Made by a program: the position numbers and the translations under genes. DNA of 64,000 nucleotides from Qipengyuania seohaensis. GTDB lineage: Bacteria; Pseudomonadota; Alphaproteobacteria; Sphingomonadales; Sphingomonadaceae. The DNA is taken from positions 2,515,001-2,579,000 of the forward strand of contig NZ_CP024920.1 in assembly GCF_002795865.1 (NCBI RefSeq), read 5' to 3'. Positions 34,180-43,226 of the stretch are shown here, piece by piece. The number at the start of each line of letters is the position of its first letter. Positions within the stretch are counted from its first letter, which is position 1. A model generated the notes under the pieces. That model ran no database searches, was not told the DNA's origin, and saw nothing but the letters and a program-made list of their open reading frames with translations.

Positions 34180-35402
34180 GAGCGGTAATCCGCGTTGATC
34201 GAGATGTAGCCATGCGTCAGATCGCAGGTCCACACGGTGGCCTTGCCATCACCCATGCCAAGGTCGACATCCATCCGTACTTCTTGGCCCTCGAGGTGTT
34301 TTGCGACGGGCGCCTCGTCGTAGTCCGCCAGGGGTTGCCCATCTCTGGCCGCCCACACGCCGCCGAACCCGATGGACAGGCGGTCCCTGTCGGCCGGCTC
34401 CCCGGCCTTGCCGACCGCCATCACGACCCGGCCCCAATTGGCATCCCCTCCTGCAATCGCGGTCTTCACCAGCGGCGAATTGGCGATGGAAAGGGCGACC
34501 CGGCGAGCGCTGTCGTCGCTGACTGCTCCGGTGACGGCAATTTCGATAAGCTTCTGCGCCCCTTCACCATCGCGCACGACGAATTGCGCTAGCTCGCGGC
34601 AAACGGAAAGCAGGGCGGCGTAGAACGCATCTGCACCCGCATCGTCCCAGGACGCCAGTTCGGCGTTGCCGGCCTTGCCCGTTGCGAAGGCAAGGACCGT
34701 GTCGCTGGTGGAAGTGTCACCATCGACAGTGATGCACGAGAACGTCTCCGCATTGGCCCTGGAAAGCATTTCCTGAAGGAAAGCGGGGGCGACAGCTGCA
34801 TCGGTGAAAATGTATCCGAGCATGGTGGCCATGTCGGGCGCAATCATGCCGCTGCCCTTGATGATGCCGCACATCTCGACGCGGGTTTCCCCGAGCATTG
34901 CCGCTGCGTGAGCGCCCTTTGTGAAAGTGTCCGTCGTGCTGATCGCCTGCGCTGCCTCTTCCCAGCTACAGGGCGGGGCCTCAAGAACCGCGGCGATGCC
35001 TTTGCGGGCCTTGTCCTTCGGCAAGGGAACACCGATGACGCCGGTCGAGGAAACCAGCACTTCGCTGGGTTTGCAATCGAGGGCCTCGGCGACCTGCGCC
35101 ATGATCTGTTCGACGGCCTCACGCCCGCGGATACCGGTAAAGGCGTTGGAATTGCCCGCATTGACCACAAGTGCGCGCGCCTGTCCGAGCTTTACCTGCT
35201 CGCGCCCCAGTTCGACTTCGCTCGACGCGCAGGCGCTGCTGGTGAAGACGCCTGCGATGCTTGTGCCCGGCGATAGCTTGGCGAAGGTAAGGTCGGCCCT
35301 GTCCCAATTCTTGTAGCGTGCGCGGGCCACGCGCAGCTCGGCACCGGCAATCGGCGGCATGTCGGGAAAGGGCCGGGCGAGCGGGGAAGGGGTTAAATCC
35401 AT
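34176..35402 (-). CDS. argJ: Bifunctional glutamate N-acetyltransferase / amino-acid acetyltransferase
   Basis: ArgJ transfers acetyl from N-acetylornithine to glutamate in the cyclic arginine pathway. The 408-residue precursor contains the self-cleavage site before T193 in DMATMLGYIFTDAA and the conserved NSNAFTG, STGVIG and GDTSTSDTVL segments. ATG 35402 (MDLTPSPLARPFPD) is used in place of the frame opening at 35516, which would run into the divergent gene. It is followed by hisN with a four-base overlap. Confidence 0.94.
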   Translation of the reverse strand: MDLTPSPLARPFPDMPPIAGAELRVARARYKNWDRADLTFAKLSPGTSIAGVFTSSACASSEVELGREQVKLGQARALVVNAGNSNAFTGIRGREAVEQIMAQVAEALDCKPSEVLVSSTGVIGVPLPKDKARKGIAAVLEAPPCSWEEAAQAISTTDTFTKGAHAAAMLGETRVEMCGIIKGSGMIAPDMATMLGYIFTDAAVAPAFLQEMLSRANAETFSCITVDGDTSTSDTVLAFATGKAGNAELASWDDAGADAFYAALLSVCRELAQFVVRDGEGAQKLIEIAVTGAVSDDSARRVALSIANSPLVKTAIAGGDANWGRVVMAVGKAGEPADRDRLSIGFGGVWAARDGQPLADYDEAPVAKHLEGQEVRMDVDLGMGDGKATVWTCDLTHGYISINADYRS

Positions 35403-35515
35403 GGCTTGTGGCTTATTCGCATGACGGGTTGCGTCAAGCCGTATCGCGCGATACCTCGCCCAATGTATTTGCGGCGGTGAGTTCTTATCGATTGGCAGAT
35501 ACGGAAGGGGTCGCA

Positions 35516-36136
35516 ATGTATAAATTCATCACGCTTCTGGCTGTAACAGTATCCGCACCCGCGGTGGCGCAAGAAAGCGATACAGTCCGGCCGGTCCGGA
35601 TACTGCCGATAGAGCCTGCGGAAAAGGCGCAGCCGACCGAAAATCCAGCCACCTGGGTGACGACCGCCGATTACCCCAACTGGGCGGCACGAAGCGGTAC
35701 GCAGGGCAGGGTGGTGACGGAACTGGTGATCGAAAAGTCCGGGCGGGTCAGCGCCTGTCGCATCATCGTCAGCAGCGACATTCCCGATCTTGATCGCACC
35801 GCTTGCGAGAAGCTGAGGCAGCGCGCACGGTTCAAACCTGCTCGCGACGAGAAGGGCATCCCGATCGCCTCGCGATACGAACAGTCGGTTCGCTTCGTCC
35901 TGCCGGGCGCGACAAGTCTGCCCAAAGAACGCCGCGTGATCCTCGAATACCTCGTCGATCGCGATGGGTCGGTAAAGGAGTGCCAAGTCGAAGGCCTGCC
36001 GGACGACGAGTCTGTTGATCCCTGCGACGTCGCGCCCACTTTCGAGCCGCCAAGGGCCGATGACGGAACACTCGAACAGCGCCGGTATCGGCTGACTCAT
36101 GTAATCGAACGGCTGCCGCTAAGCGACGACGACTGA
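35516..36136 (+). CDS. Secreted protein with two TonB C-terminal-like domains
   Basis: The N-terminus (MYKFITLLAVTVSAPAVAQE) is a signal peptide with AxA cleavage near residue 19. Two TonB-C-like modules follow: residues about 50-125 (YPNWAARSGTQGRVVTELVI and SGRVSACRIIVSSDI) and 135-200 (a weaker copy with EYLVDRDGSVKECQVEG). The 206-residue protein lacks the membrane anchor and proline-rich spacer of TonB, so it is probably periplasmic. GGAAGGGG (35502-35509) sets the start at 35516. Confidence 0.8.
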   Translation: MYKFITLLAVTVSAPAVAQESDTVRPVRILPIEPAEKAQPTENPATWVTTADYPNWAARSGTQGRVVTELVIEKSGRVSACRIIVSSDIPDLDRTACEKLRQRARFKPARDEKGIPIASRYEQSVRFVLPGATSLPKERRVILEYLVDRDGSVKECQVEGLPDDESVDPCDVAPTFEPPRADDGTLEQRRYRLTHVIERLPLSDDD

Positions 36137-36240
36137 TGGCAGTTCAACTTGTATTCACCAAATACTGGCAAGCATCGAATTAGGGAAAACAGGGAGTCGG
36201 GGTGGACGCCATGCATATTACGCATTACCTAGGGCGGACG

Positions 36241-36510
36241 ATGACCAGACGTCTTCTTGCCTTCCTTGCGCTTCTCACCGGCCTTGCGGCCATGGGTGCG
36301 CCCGTACAGGCGGCATTCGATGGCACGACGCGGATCGGTGTGGAACAGCGCGCCGACCAGGACGATGCGAAGGACGCGCAGTCCCCCTGCTCGGAAAAGC
36401 AGCGCAAACAGAAATCCCGGACCGACAAGCTGGCTCCCTGCAAGGAACAGCAACCGGTCACGATCTATATTCCCACGGTGATGTTCGGCGCTGACCGCGC
36501 TTACGAATAA
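36241..36510 (+). CDS. Small exported hypothetical protein
   Basis: I do not recognise this 89-residue protein. It has a signal peptide (MTRRLLAFLALLTGLAAMGA, cleavage after PVQA) and a short, highly charged mature part with two cysteines (SPCSEK and LAPCKE). An upstream GTG at 36202 with AGGGAG would add 13 residues; ATG 36241 is preferred because it begins the signal peptide and has AGGG in place. A strong terminator follows at 36535. Confidence 0.6.
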   Translation: MTRRLLAFLALLTGLAAMGAPVQAAFDGTTRIGVEQRADQDDAKDAQSPCSEKQRKQKSRTDKLAPCKEQQPVTIYIPTVMFGADRAYE

Positions 36511-36534
36511 CTCCTGACAATTAGATCCGGTTTT

Positions 36535-36569
36535 ATGCCCGGCACCCAACGATGGTGCGCGGGCATTTT
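36535..36569 (+). terminator. Rho-independent terminator before secA
   Basis: ATGCCCG-GCACC (36535-36546) pairs with GGTGC-G-CGGGCAT (36554-36566) around a seven-base loop, with a single-base bulge, followed by TTT. It closes the small exported gene and separates it from secA. It also shows that the secA frame upstream of 36621 is not translated. Confidence 0.7.
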
Positions 36570-36620
36570 CTCTTAATTCGCCAGCATTCCAGCTCGCTCA
36601 TTCGAGGCCTGCGCCCCACC

Positions 36621-39383
36621 ATGTTCAAGATTCTCGCCAAATCCCTCTTCGGTTCGTCCAACGAACGCTACGTCAAGTCGATCGGCAAGATCGTTAATGA
36701 AATCAATGCGCTGGAGCCTCAGCTTCAGGAGCTTTCCGACGACGAACTGCGTGCCCAGACGGACAAGTTCCGCGCCCAGCTGGAAGACGGCAAGACGCTG
36801 GACGACATCCTCCCCGAAGCCTTCGCGACCGTGCGCGAGGCCTCGGTTCGCGTCCTCGGCATGCGCCACTTCGACGTGCAGATGGTCGGCGGCATCGTGC
36901 TCCACCGCGGCGAAATCGCGGAAATGCGGACCGGTGAAGGTAAGACGCTGGTCGCCACGCTTGCCACCTATCTCAACGCGATCGAGGGCAAGGGCGTCCA
37001 CGTTGTCACCGTCAACGATTACCTCGCCCGCCGCGACGCGGAATGGATGGGCCGCTTGCACCAGTTCCTCGGCCTGACCATCGGCGTGATCGTGCCGAAC
37101 CTCAACGAGATGGAGCGCCGCGACGCCTATGGCGCGGACATTACCTACGGTACGAACAACGAATTTGGGTTCGATTACCTGCGCGACAACATGAAGCACG
37201 AGCGCGGCCAGATGGTGCAGCGCCCCTTCAATTTCGCCGTAATCGACGAGGTCGATTCCATCCTGATCGACGAGGCGCGAACGCCGCTGATCATTTCGGG
37301 TCCGACGGAGGACAAGTCCGATCTCTACGTCTCCATCGACGCCATCGTGAAGGATCTCGATCCCGAATGGTACGACGCGGACGAGAAGACGAAGAACATT
37401 ACCTGGACCGAAGAGGGCACCGACGCGATCGAGGAGAAGCTCAAGGAAACCGGCCTCCTAGAAACCGACAACCTCTACGACGTCGAGAACACGCAGGTCG
37501 TGCACCACCTCGACCAGGCGCTCAAAGCGAACATCATGTTCAAGAAGGACACGGATTACATCGTGAAGGACGAGAAAGTCGTCATCATCGATGAATTTAC
37601 CGGCCGCATGATGGACGGGCGCCGCTGGTCGAACGGCCTTCACCAGGCGGTGGAAGCCAAGGAAGGCGTCAAGATCGAGCCGGAGAACCAGACGCTCGCC
37701 TCGATCACCTTCCAGAACTACTTTCGCATGTATCCCAAGCTGTCGGGCATGACCGGTACGGCCGCCACCGAAGCGGCGGAATTCTGGGACATCTACAAGA
37801 TGAACGTGGTCGAGATCCCGACCAACGTACCCGTCCAGCGCATCGACGAGGACGACGAGTTCTACAAGAACACGCTCGACAAGTTCGCCGCGATTGCAAA
37901 GGCTATCCGCGAAAAGAACGAGATTGGCCAGCCGGTACTCGTCGGTACGGTCTCGATCGAGAAATCGGAATTGCTCAGCCAATTCCTCGAGAAGGAAGGC
38001 GTCGTTCACGAAGTCCTCAACGCCCGCCAGCACGAGCGTGAGGCGCACATCGTCGCGCAGGCCGGTCGTCCCGGCGCCGTGACCATCGCCACCAACATGG
38101 CTGGCCGCGGGACCGACATCCAGCTCGGCGGTAACGTCGAGTTCCGGGTTGAGGAAGAGCTCGCCGACATGCCGGAAGGCCCCGAGCGCGACGCCGCGAT
38201 CGCCAAGATCAAGGAAGAAGTCGCCGCCGAACGCGAGAAAGTCCTCGCATCGGGCGGCCTGTTCGTCCTCGGTACGGAGCGTCACGAAAGCCGCCGTATC
38301 GACAACCAGCTGCGCGGCCGTGCCGGTCGTCAGGGCGACCCGGGTCTCAGCCGCTTCTATCTGTGCTTGGAAGACGATCTCCTGCGCATTTTCGGGCCGG
38401 ACACGCTGTTCGCCCGCATGATGAACTCGAACCTCGAAGATGGCGAGGCGATCGGTTCGAAATGGTTGTCGAAGGCCATCGAGACCGCGCAGAAGAAGGT
38501 CGAGGCGCGCAACTACGAAATCCGCAAGCAGGTCGTGCAGTACGACGACGTCATGAACGACCAGCGCAAGGTCATCTACGAACAACGCGCCGAGATAATG
38601 GACAGCGAGGCGGTGGACGATGTCGTCGTCGACATGCGACACGATGCGATCAACGCCATCGTTTCGGAGAACTGCCCGCCCGGATCCTATCCCGAACAGT
38701 GGAACGTCGAAGGACTCAAAACGCGTCTCGACGAGGCCTTCGGCATGAGCTTCCCGCTCGAAGACTGGCTCGAAGAAGACCAGATCGAGCCGGAGATCAT
38801 CGAAGAGCGCATCCTCGCCGAGGCCGACGGCCGCATGGACGCGAAGATCGCCAATGCCGACCCAGGCTTGTGGCGCCGTATCGAGAAGAGCCTGCTGCTG
38901 CAGGAACTCGACCACCAGTGGAAAGAACACCTCTCCACCCTCGACGCCCTGCGCCAGGTCGTGTGGCTGCGTGCCCATGCCCAGAAGCAGCCGATCAACG
39001 AGTACAAGCAGGAAGCCTTTGCGCTCTTCCAGCGCATGCTCGACAATCTGCGCGAAGACGTAACAGCCAAGCTGCTGCGCATCGAACTGGCAGAGCCCGC
39101 TCCGCTACCGGCAGTCGAATTGCCGGAACTGCCCGATTTCCTCACCGGCCATATCGATCCGCTCACCGGGGCCGACAACTCGGCCGATGGCGACGGTTCG
39201 GAAAGCCGCGCCGACCTGTTCGGTTCGCTTGCCGGAAGCCCGCGCGCGGCCGCTAGCCCGGGTGGTGCATCCTCGCACGACAATCCCTTCGCAGGCATGG
39301 AAATCAGCCGCAACGCGCCGTGTCCCTGCGGTTCGGGCAGCAAGTACAAGCATTGCCACGGTTCGGTCGGGGCGAAAGCCTGA
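36621..39383 (+). CDS. secA: Preprotein translocase ATPase SecA
   Basis: SecA drives post-translational export through SecYEG. The 920-residue protein has Walker [31 protein letters not shown] in motif [16 protein letters not shown], and [16 protein letters not shown], then a helical scaffold. The C-terminus carries the SecB/zinc-binding motif [17 protein letters not shown] 36621 ([19 protein letters not shown]) gives the usual N-terminus. It has its own transcription unit between two terminators. Confidence 0.96.
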   Translation: MFKILAKSLFGSSNERYVKSIGKIVNEINALEPQLQELSDDELRAQTDKFRAQLEDGKTLDDILPEAFATVREASVRVLGMRHFDVQMVGGIVLHRGEIAEMRTGEGKTLVATLATYLNAIEGKGVHVVTVNDYLARRDAEWMGRLHQFLGLTIGVIVPNLNEMERRDAYGADITYGTNNEFGFDYLRDNMKHERGQMVQRPFNFAVIDEVDSILIDEARTPLIISGPTEDKSDLYVSIDAIVKDLDPEWYDADEKTKNITWTEEGTDAIEEKLKETGLLETDNLYDVENTQVVHHLDQALKANIMFKKDTDYIVKDEKVVIIDEFTGRMMDGRRWSNGLHQAVEAKEGVKIEPENQTLASITFQNYFRMYPKLSGMTGTAATEAAEFWDIYKMNVVEIPTNVPVQRIDEDDEFYKNTLDKFAAIAKAIREKNEIGQPVLVGTVSIEKSELLSQFLEKEGVVHEVLNARQHEREAHIVAQAGRPGAVTIATNMAGRGTDIQLGGNVEFRVEEELADMPEGPERDAAIAKIKEEVAAEREKVLASGGLFVLGTERHESRRIDNQLRGRAGRQGDPGLSRFYLCLEDDLLRIFGPDTLFARMMNSNLEDGEAIGSKWLSKAIETAQKKVEARNYEIRKQVVQYDDVMNDQRKVIYEQRAEIMDSEAVDDVVVDMRHDAINAIVSENCPPGSYPEQWNVEGLKTRLDEAFGMSFPLEDWLEEDQIEPEIIEERILAEADGRMDAKIANADPGLWRRIEKSLLLQELDHQWKEHLSTLDALRQVVWLRAHAQKQPINEYKQEAFALFQRMLDNLREDVTAKLLRIELAEPAPLPAVELPELPDFLTGHIDPLTGADNSADGDGSESRADLFGSLAGSPRAAASPGGASSHDNPFAGMEISRNAPCPCGSGSKYKHCHGSVGAKA

Positions 39384-39393
39384 TCGCCCTGCC

Positions 39394-39418
39394 GCCCCGT
39401 CGCTATGAGCGGCGGGGC
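39394..39418. terminator. Bidirectional hairpin between secA and the GNAT gene
   Basis: GCCCCG (39394-39399) pairs with CGGGGC (39413-39418), extended inward by T·G and CGC/GCG to ten pairs around a TATGA loop. It begins 11 bases after the secA stop and includes the last codons of the convergent gene. There is no T-tract on either side, so efficiency is uncertain. Confidence 0.5.
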
Positions 39419-40017
39419 TGGCGGAGCATCGGCACCAGCGGAGGCGCGTCCGGCGTCGGCCTGATCTCGCCAACGGGCTCGAACCCGCACGAGGCATAGA
39501 ACCCGGTATTCGCCGGGTTCGAATTTTCCAGATAAGCGGGCATCTGCGCACGGTCGCACGCATCCAGCACGGGCTGGATCAGCTTGCGGCCAAGGCCCGT
39601 GCCTTGCTTTTCGGGCCTTACGCCGATGCTGAACAGGTATGCATGGGGGAAGGTCGGGTGGCTCTTCTCCATTGCCTCCCCGGTCTTCACTGCACGCGCG
39701 ATGGCCGCCGGCCCGCTGTAGACCAGCGTCGGCAGCGCGAAGAGGTAATAGTCCAGGCGGGTGAAAAGCGTATCCGTTCCGGGCAGCGCCCACATGCACG
39801 CGCCGTCCTCCCCTGCGCGGTAAACGAAGCCCCGGGGCACGTAGATGCGCTTCGCCTGATGGCGGAACAGCGCACGGATGGCCGGATAGCGGCCGAGCAT
39901 CCAGAGATTGAAGGGGTCGTTGCGGAATGCCTCGGCCGTAATGTCGCCGACGAGGCCGCCTTCTTCTGCCTTGGCGCGCACGAGTCCGTCGCCCAGTTCG
40001 ATGTCGTCCGCCGTCAT
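39403..40017 (-). CDS. GNAT-family N-acetyltransferase
   Basis: This 204-residue protein has the acetyl-CoA-binding motif A as SIGVRPEKQGTGLGRKLI (about 130-148), followed by LENSNPANTGFYASCGF (motif B region). The N-terminal half is divergent, with a GRYPAIRALFRHQAKRIYVP segment. The acetylated substrate is unknown. AAGGGG upstream supports ATG 40017. It converges on secA. Confidence 0.85.
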   Translation of the reverse strand: MTADDIELGDGLVRAKAEEGGLVGDITAEAFRNDPFNLWMLGRYPAIRALFRHQAKRIYVPRGFVYRAGEDGACMWALPGTDTLFTRLDYYLFALPTLVYSGPAAIARAVKTGEAMEKSHPTFPHAYLFSIGVRPEKQGTGLGRKLIQPVLDACDRAQMPAYLENSNPANTGFYASCGFEPVGEIRPTPDAPPLVPMLRQPRRS

Positions 40018-40077
40018 TCGATCCCCTTCCTAATTCAAAGGCTAGATGCGAACAGGCACGCGGTCTAGGTGATTGCG

Positions 40078-40815
40078 ATGGTGCCGCTCCTCATCGCGTT
40101 TTTTGTCACAGCCTTGCTCTACGCAAGTGTCGGTTTCGGCGGTGGGTCGACTTATAATGCGTTGCTGGCGCTGTCGGGCGTAGATTACCGCATCCTCCCG
40201 ATGATCGCGCTCGCGTGTAACATCGTGGTAGTCGCTGGAAGTACCATTCGCTTTGGGAGGGCGGGGGTGACGCCGTGGCGTCAGGCTGGTGTGCTCACCG
40301 CAATTGCCGCCCCTGCCGCGCTGTTCGGAGGGCTGACCCCGATATCGGAGACGGCGTTCCTGACGCTGCTCGGTGCGGCCCTGCTACTGACCGCGGTGAC
40401 CATGCTGTTGCCGGTGCGCGACATGGAGCGGCAATCGCGGAATCGCGGGATGTGGGCCTGGCTGTTCGCTGCGCCGCTCGGGTATCTGGCAGGACTTGTT
40501 GGGATCGGAGGAGGCATTTTCCTCGCGCCGCTGCTGCACCTGCTGAAATGGAATTCGGCACGCGCCATCGCCGCGACAGCCAGCCTCTTCATCCTTGTGA
40601 ATTCGCTCTTCGGGCTGGCAGGCCAGATACTGAAGGGGGGCGATGGCAGGTTCGTTGCGGCGCTGGACGTGGGCCTGCCGCTGCTCGTCGCGGTAGCAAT
40701 AGGCGGGCAGATCGGCAGCCTGCTCGCGCTCAAATACCTTCCCCAGCGCTGGATACGATGGGGCACAGCCGCGCTCACCGCGTGGGTGGGCGCGCGCCTA
40801 CTCTTTGGATTGTAA
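40078..40815 (+). CDS. TauE/SafE family membrane protein (sulfite/sulfonate exporter-like)
   Basis: This 245-residue membrane protein has eight hydrophobic segments and the duplicated family motifs VGFGGGSTYNALLALSG (about 20-36) and GLVGIGGGIFLAPLLHLLK (about 142-160). AGGTGAT (40067-40073) matches the 16S anti-Shine-Dalgarno and is spaced for ATG 40078; the frame also opens with GTG 40069 inside that site. The family exports small organic sulfur anions; the substrate here is not known. Confidence 0.88.
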   Translation: MVPLLIAFFVTALLYASVGFGGGSTYNALLALSGVDYRILPMIALACNIVVVAGSTIRFGRAGVTPWRQAGVLTAIAAPAALFGGLTPISETAFLTLLGAALLLTAVTMLLPVRDMERQSRNRGMWAWLFAAPLGYLAGLVGIGGGIFLAPLLHLLKWNSARAIAATASLFILVNSLFGLAGQILKGGDGRFVAALDVGLPLLVAVAIGGQIGSLLALKYLPQRWIRWGTAALTAWVGARLLFGL

Positions 40816-40823
40816 GAGAAAAG

Positions 40824-40898
40824 TGGCTCCCCGAGTTGGATTCGAACCAACGACCAAGTGATTAACAGTCACCTACTCTACCGCTGAGCTATCGGGGA
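40824..40898 (-). tRNA. tRNA-Asn (GTT)
   Basis: On the minus strand a complete cloverleaf folds. The acceptor stem is TCCCCGA/TCGGGGA, the D arm GCTC/GAGT, and the anticodon stem GGTGA/TCACT around loop CTGTTAA (anticodon GTT). The T arm is GTTGG/CCAAC around TTCGAAT, and the discriminator is G. The CCA end is encoded (40824-40826). It lies nine bases after the TauE-like gene, and no integrase or attachment repeat is visible next to it. Confidence 0.97.
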
Positions 40899-40962
40899 GC
40901 AGCCTGTACGGCAGGGGTGCGCCTATATGGGCGGGGATTTGCTTTGGCAAGCGGGGTTTTGC

Positions 40963-40988
40963 AAAAAATTGCCGGTGCCTTGGCCGGC
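40963..40988 (-). terminator. Intrinsic terminator after nadK
   Basis: On the minus strand GCCGG-N8-CCGGC is followed after AA by six T residues (complement 40963-40968). It starts nine bases after the nadK stop and lies before the tRNA-Asn gene. The stem is only five pairs but all G-C. Confidence 0.5.
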
Positions 40989-40996
40989 GCCGCTTT

Positions 40997-41779
40997 TCAG
41001 ACCTGGAATTGCTCGGCCACAATGCGTTCGTCGAGCGTGTGGCCAGGATCGAACAGCAGCGTCAGGGTCTTGTCGCGCGCGATCTCCAGCCGGACTTCGG
41101 CGACGTCGCGAAGCTCGCGCTGGTCGGCAACGGCGGCAACGGGGCGCTTCTCCGATTCAAGCACGCGGAAGGTGATGCAGCTGCGATCCGGGAGGATCGC
41201 GCCCTTCCAGCGGCGCGGACGAAACGCGGAAATCGGGGTGAGGGCGAGGAGCTGCGAATCCAGCGGCAGGATCGGCCCGTCCGCAGACAAATTGTAGGCG
41301 GTCGAACCGGCAGGGGTCGAAAGCAGGACACCGTCGCAGACAAGTTCCTTGATCCGCACCTTGCCGTCCACCAGTACCTCGATCTTGGCGGTCTGGCGGG
41401 TTTCACGCAGCAGCGACACTTCGTTGATGGCGCAGAACCGTTCCGTCCGCCCGTCCTGCGTTTCCGCCTCCATCGCCAGCGGGCTGATGTTCAGCTCCTT
41501 GGCGCGCGCAAGGCGGCTCAGCAGCTTGTCCGGCTGGCGGTTCCGGTTCATCAGGAAACCGACGGTGCCCAGGTTCACGCCATAGGCCGGAATGATCCGC
41601 CCTGTATCGAGCATGGAATGCAGGCTCTGGAGCATGAACCCGTCACCGCCAAGGACGACAACCGCGTCCGCCTCTTCGATTGGAACCCAGTCGGCCATGG
41701 GGCGGTAGACTTCCGCCGCAGCTTCCTGCGCGCGGTCCGAATCCGATACCAAGAGTGCCAGTCGGTTATAGTCGGCCAT
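40997..41779 (-). CDS. nadK: NAD kinase
   Basis: NadK phosphorylates NAD to NADP. The 260-residue protein has the diacylglycerol-kinase-like motif VVVLGGDGFMLQSLH (about 38-53), NLGTVGFLMN, and the NAD-binding TPAGSTAYNLSADGPILPL. ATG 41779 (MADYNRLALLVSD) is used; the frame continues to 42412 but that part is antisense to the EAL gene. GGGA lies upstream. It is divergent from the EAL-domain gene across 127 bases containing two inverted repeats. Confidence 0.94.
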   Translation of the reverse strand: MADYNRLALLVSDSDRAQEAAAEVYRPMADWVPIEEADAVVVLGGDGFMLQSLHSMLDTGRIIPAYGVNLGTVGFLMNRNRQPDKLLSRLARAKELNISPLAMEAETQDGRTERFCAINEVSLLRETRQTAKIEVLVDGKVRIKELVCDGVLLSTPAGSTAYNLSADGPILPLDSQLLALTPISAFRPRRWKGAILPDRSCITFRVLESEKRPVAAVADQRELRDVAEVRLEIARDKTLTLLFDPGHTLDERIVAEQFQV

Positions 41780-41844
41780 TGCCTGTCCCGTTTTCAGCCA
41801 TCCACCGGACGGCCCTTGAAGCGAACCCCTATGGGCGAGCGTCC

Positions 41845-41883
41845 CATTTGGCAACAAATGCGGAAATTCTGGCAATATTTGCC
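41845..41883. repeat. Two inverted repeats between nadK and the EAL gene
   Basis: CATTTG-GCAA-CAAATG (41845-41860) and GGCAA-TAT-TTGCC (41871-41883) are both perfect inverted repeats in an AT-rich patch of this divergent gap. They could bind a regulator of either gene; the second overlaps a TATA-like sequence that could be a -10 element. Confidence 0.45.
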
Positions 41884-41906
41884 GCGCGAGTGGATAAGCA
41901 GGGTCA

Positions 41907-43226
41907 ATGGGTCGCGCAGATGAAACGATTATGGACGAAACGAAGGACATCCTGACGGGCCTTGCCGACCCGGCGCAACTGCGCCGGACGGTCGCGCGCT
42001 GGCAGTCGGAATGGCCAGAACCGGGCGGAACCTGCCCGATCCACGCGATGCTGATCACGATCGGCCGGATCGACACCGTCAACGTTGCCTTCGGTGAAAG
42101 CGCCGGCGACGTAGCCCTTGTCGAAGTCGCCCAGCGCATCCGCCATTTCGCGTCCGATGAATTGGAAAGCGGCGTCTGGCTCGCCGCGCGGCTCAACGGC
42201 GGAAATTTCATGCTGCTTGCGCGCGAAGAATGCAGCCGCGAACGCTGGCAATGGCTAGCCGAGGCCCTGGCCGACGCGATTGCCGGACCTATCGTGAACC
42301 CGGAAGGCGGATCGAACCTGCGGCTATGGCCGCGTGTCGCGCTGATGCGTGCGAGCGAGCATGACGATGCCGACACGATCCTCGATCGTTTGTCGGAACT
42401 GGCAGAGCGCAACCGTCAGTCCGCCGGATCGCGCATCGCCTGGTCGAGCGGAGTCGTGGCGCAGGGCAAGCGCTCCAGCCACGAGCTGGAGGCCGACTTG
42501 CTGGCTGCGATCGATCGCGACGAAATCGAGATTCTCTTCCAACCGCAATTCTCGCTGGCAGACGACGCGATGATCGGCGCAGAGGCGCTGGCCCGGTGGC
42601 ATCATCCGGTCATCGGGAAGGTCGGGGCAGGTGCCCTGTTCCAAATTGCCGAGCGGGCCGACCACACTGCACAGCTGTCCCGCCATATCGCAGAGCGTGC
42701 GCTGCAGGGTGCGCGCAGCTGGCCCGAAGGCCTTCGCCTGTCGCTCAATATTACGCCTGCGGATCTTGCGGTAGACAATTTCGCTCTCGACTTTGCGCGG
42801 CTTTCCGATTCCGTCGGCTTTCCGATGGAGCGGGTTACGCTGGAAATCGTCGAACAGGTCCTGCTCGGCGATCTCGACCGGGTGAAGAGCGTGCTCGATC
42901 AGCTGAAACTGCTCGACTGCCGCATAGCGCTCGACGATTTCGGCGCAGGCTTTTGCAATTTCCGCTACCTCAAGGTCCTCTCTCTCGACTGCATCAAGCT
43001 CGACCGGTCCATGATGGACGGCGTGTTCGACGACGAACGCGACCAGGCGGTTTTCCGGGCGATTATGGGTATGGCCCGCGCGCTCGACCTTAGCGTGCTG
43101 GTCGAAGGCATCGAAACCGAGGAACAGCGTGATTTCTGCGCCCGGGAAGGCTGCGAGTATTATCAGGGTTTCCTGCGTGCAGAGCCGATGACCGCCACGG
43201 AATTCGATTTTCTCGCCCGGAGCTAG
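41907..43226 (+). CDS. EAL-domain cyclic-di-GMP phosphodiesterase with degenerate GGDEF domain
   Basis: Residues about 45-185 resemble a GGDEF domain but the GGDEF signature is lost (LNGGNFMLLARE). Residues about 195-435 form an EAL domain with catalytic and metal-binding residues apparently intact: AEALARWHHP (EAL), SLNITPADL, EIVEQVLL, LDDFGAGFCNFRYL, IKLDRSMM, LVEGIETEEQ and YYQGFL. So c-di-GMP hydrolysis is likely, with the GGDEF part regulatory. No membrane or PAS sensor is present; the protein is cytosolic. ATG 41931 (MDETKDIL) is an alternative start. It shares its stop with mfd in a CTAG. Confidence 0.9.
   Translation: MGRADETIMDETKDILTGLADPAQLRRTVARWQSEWPEPGGTCPIHAMLITIGRIDTVNVAFGESAGDVALVEVAQRIRHFASDELESGVWLAARLNGGNFMLLAREECSRERWQWLAEALADAIAGPIVNPEGGSNLRLWPRVALMRASEHDDADTILDRLSELAERNRQSAGSRIAWSSGVVAQGKRSSHELEADLLAAIDRDEIEILFQPQFSLADDAMIGAEALARWHHPVIGKVGAGALFQIAERADHTAQLSRHIAERALQGARSWPEGLRLSLNITPADLAVDNFALDFARLSDSVGFPMERVTLEIVEQVLLGDLDRVKSVLDQLKLLDCRIALDDFGAGFCNFRYLKVLSLDCIKLDRSMMDGVFDDERDQAVFRAIMGMARALDLSVLVEGIETEEQRDFCAREGCEYYQGFLRAEPMTATEFDFLARS

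Noticed and set aside
40824..40996. tRNA-Asn as an integration site of a mobile island
   Set aside because: No integrase, no repeated tRNA 3' end and no change of composition follow; the flanking genes are ordinary.
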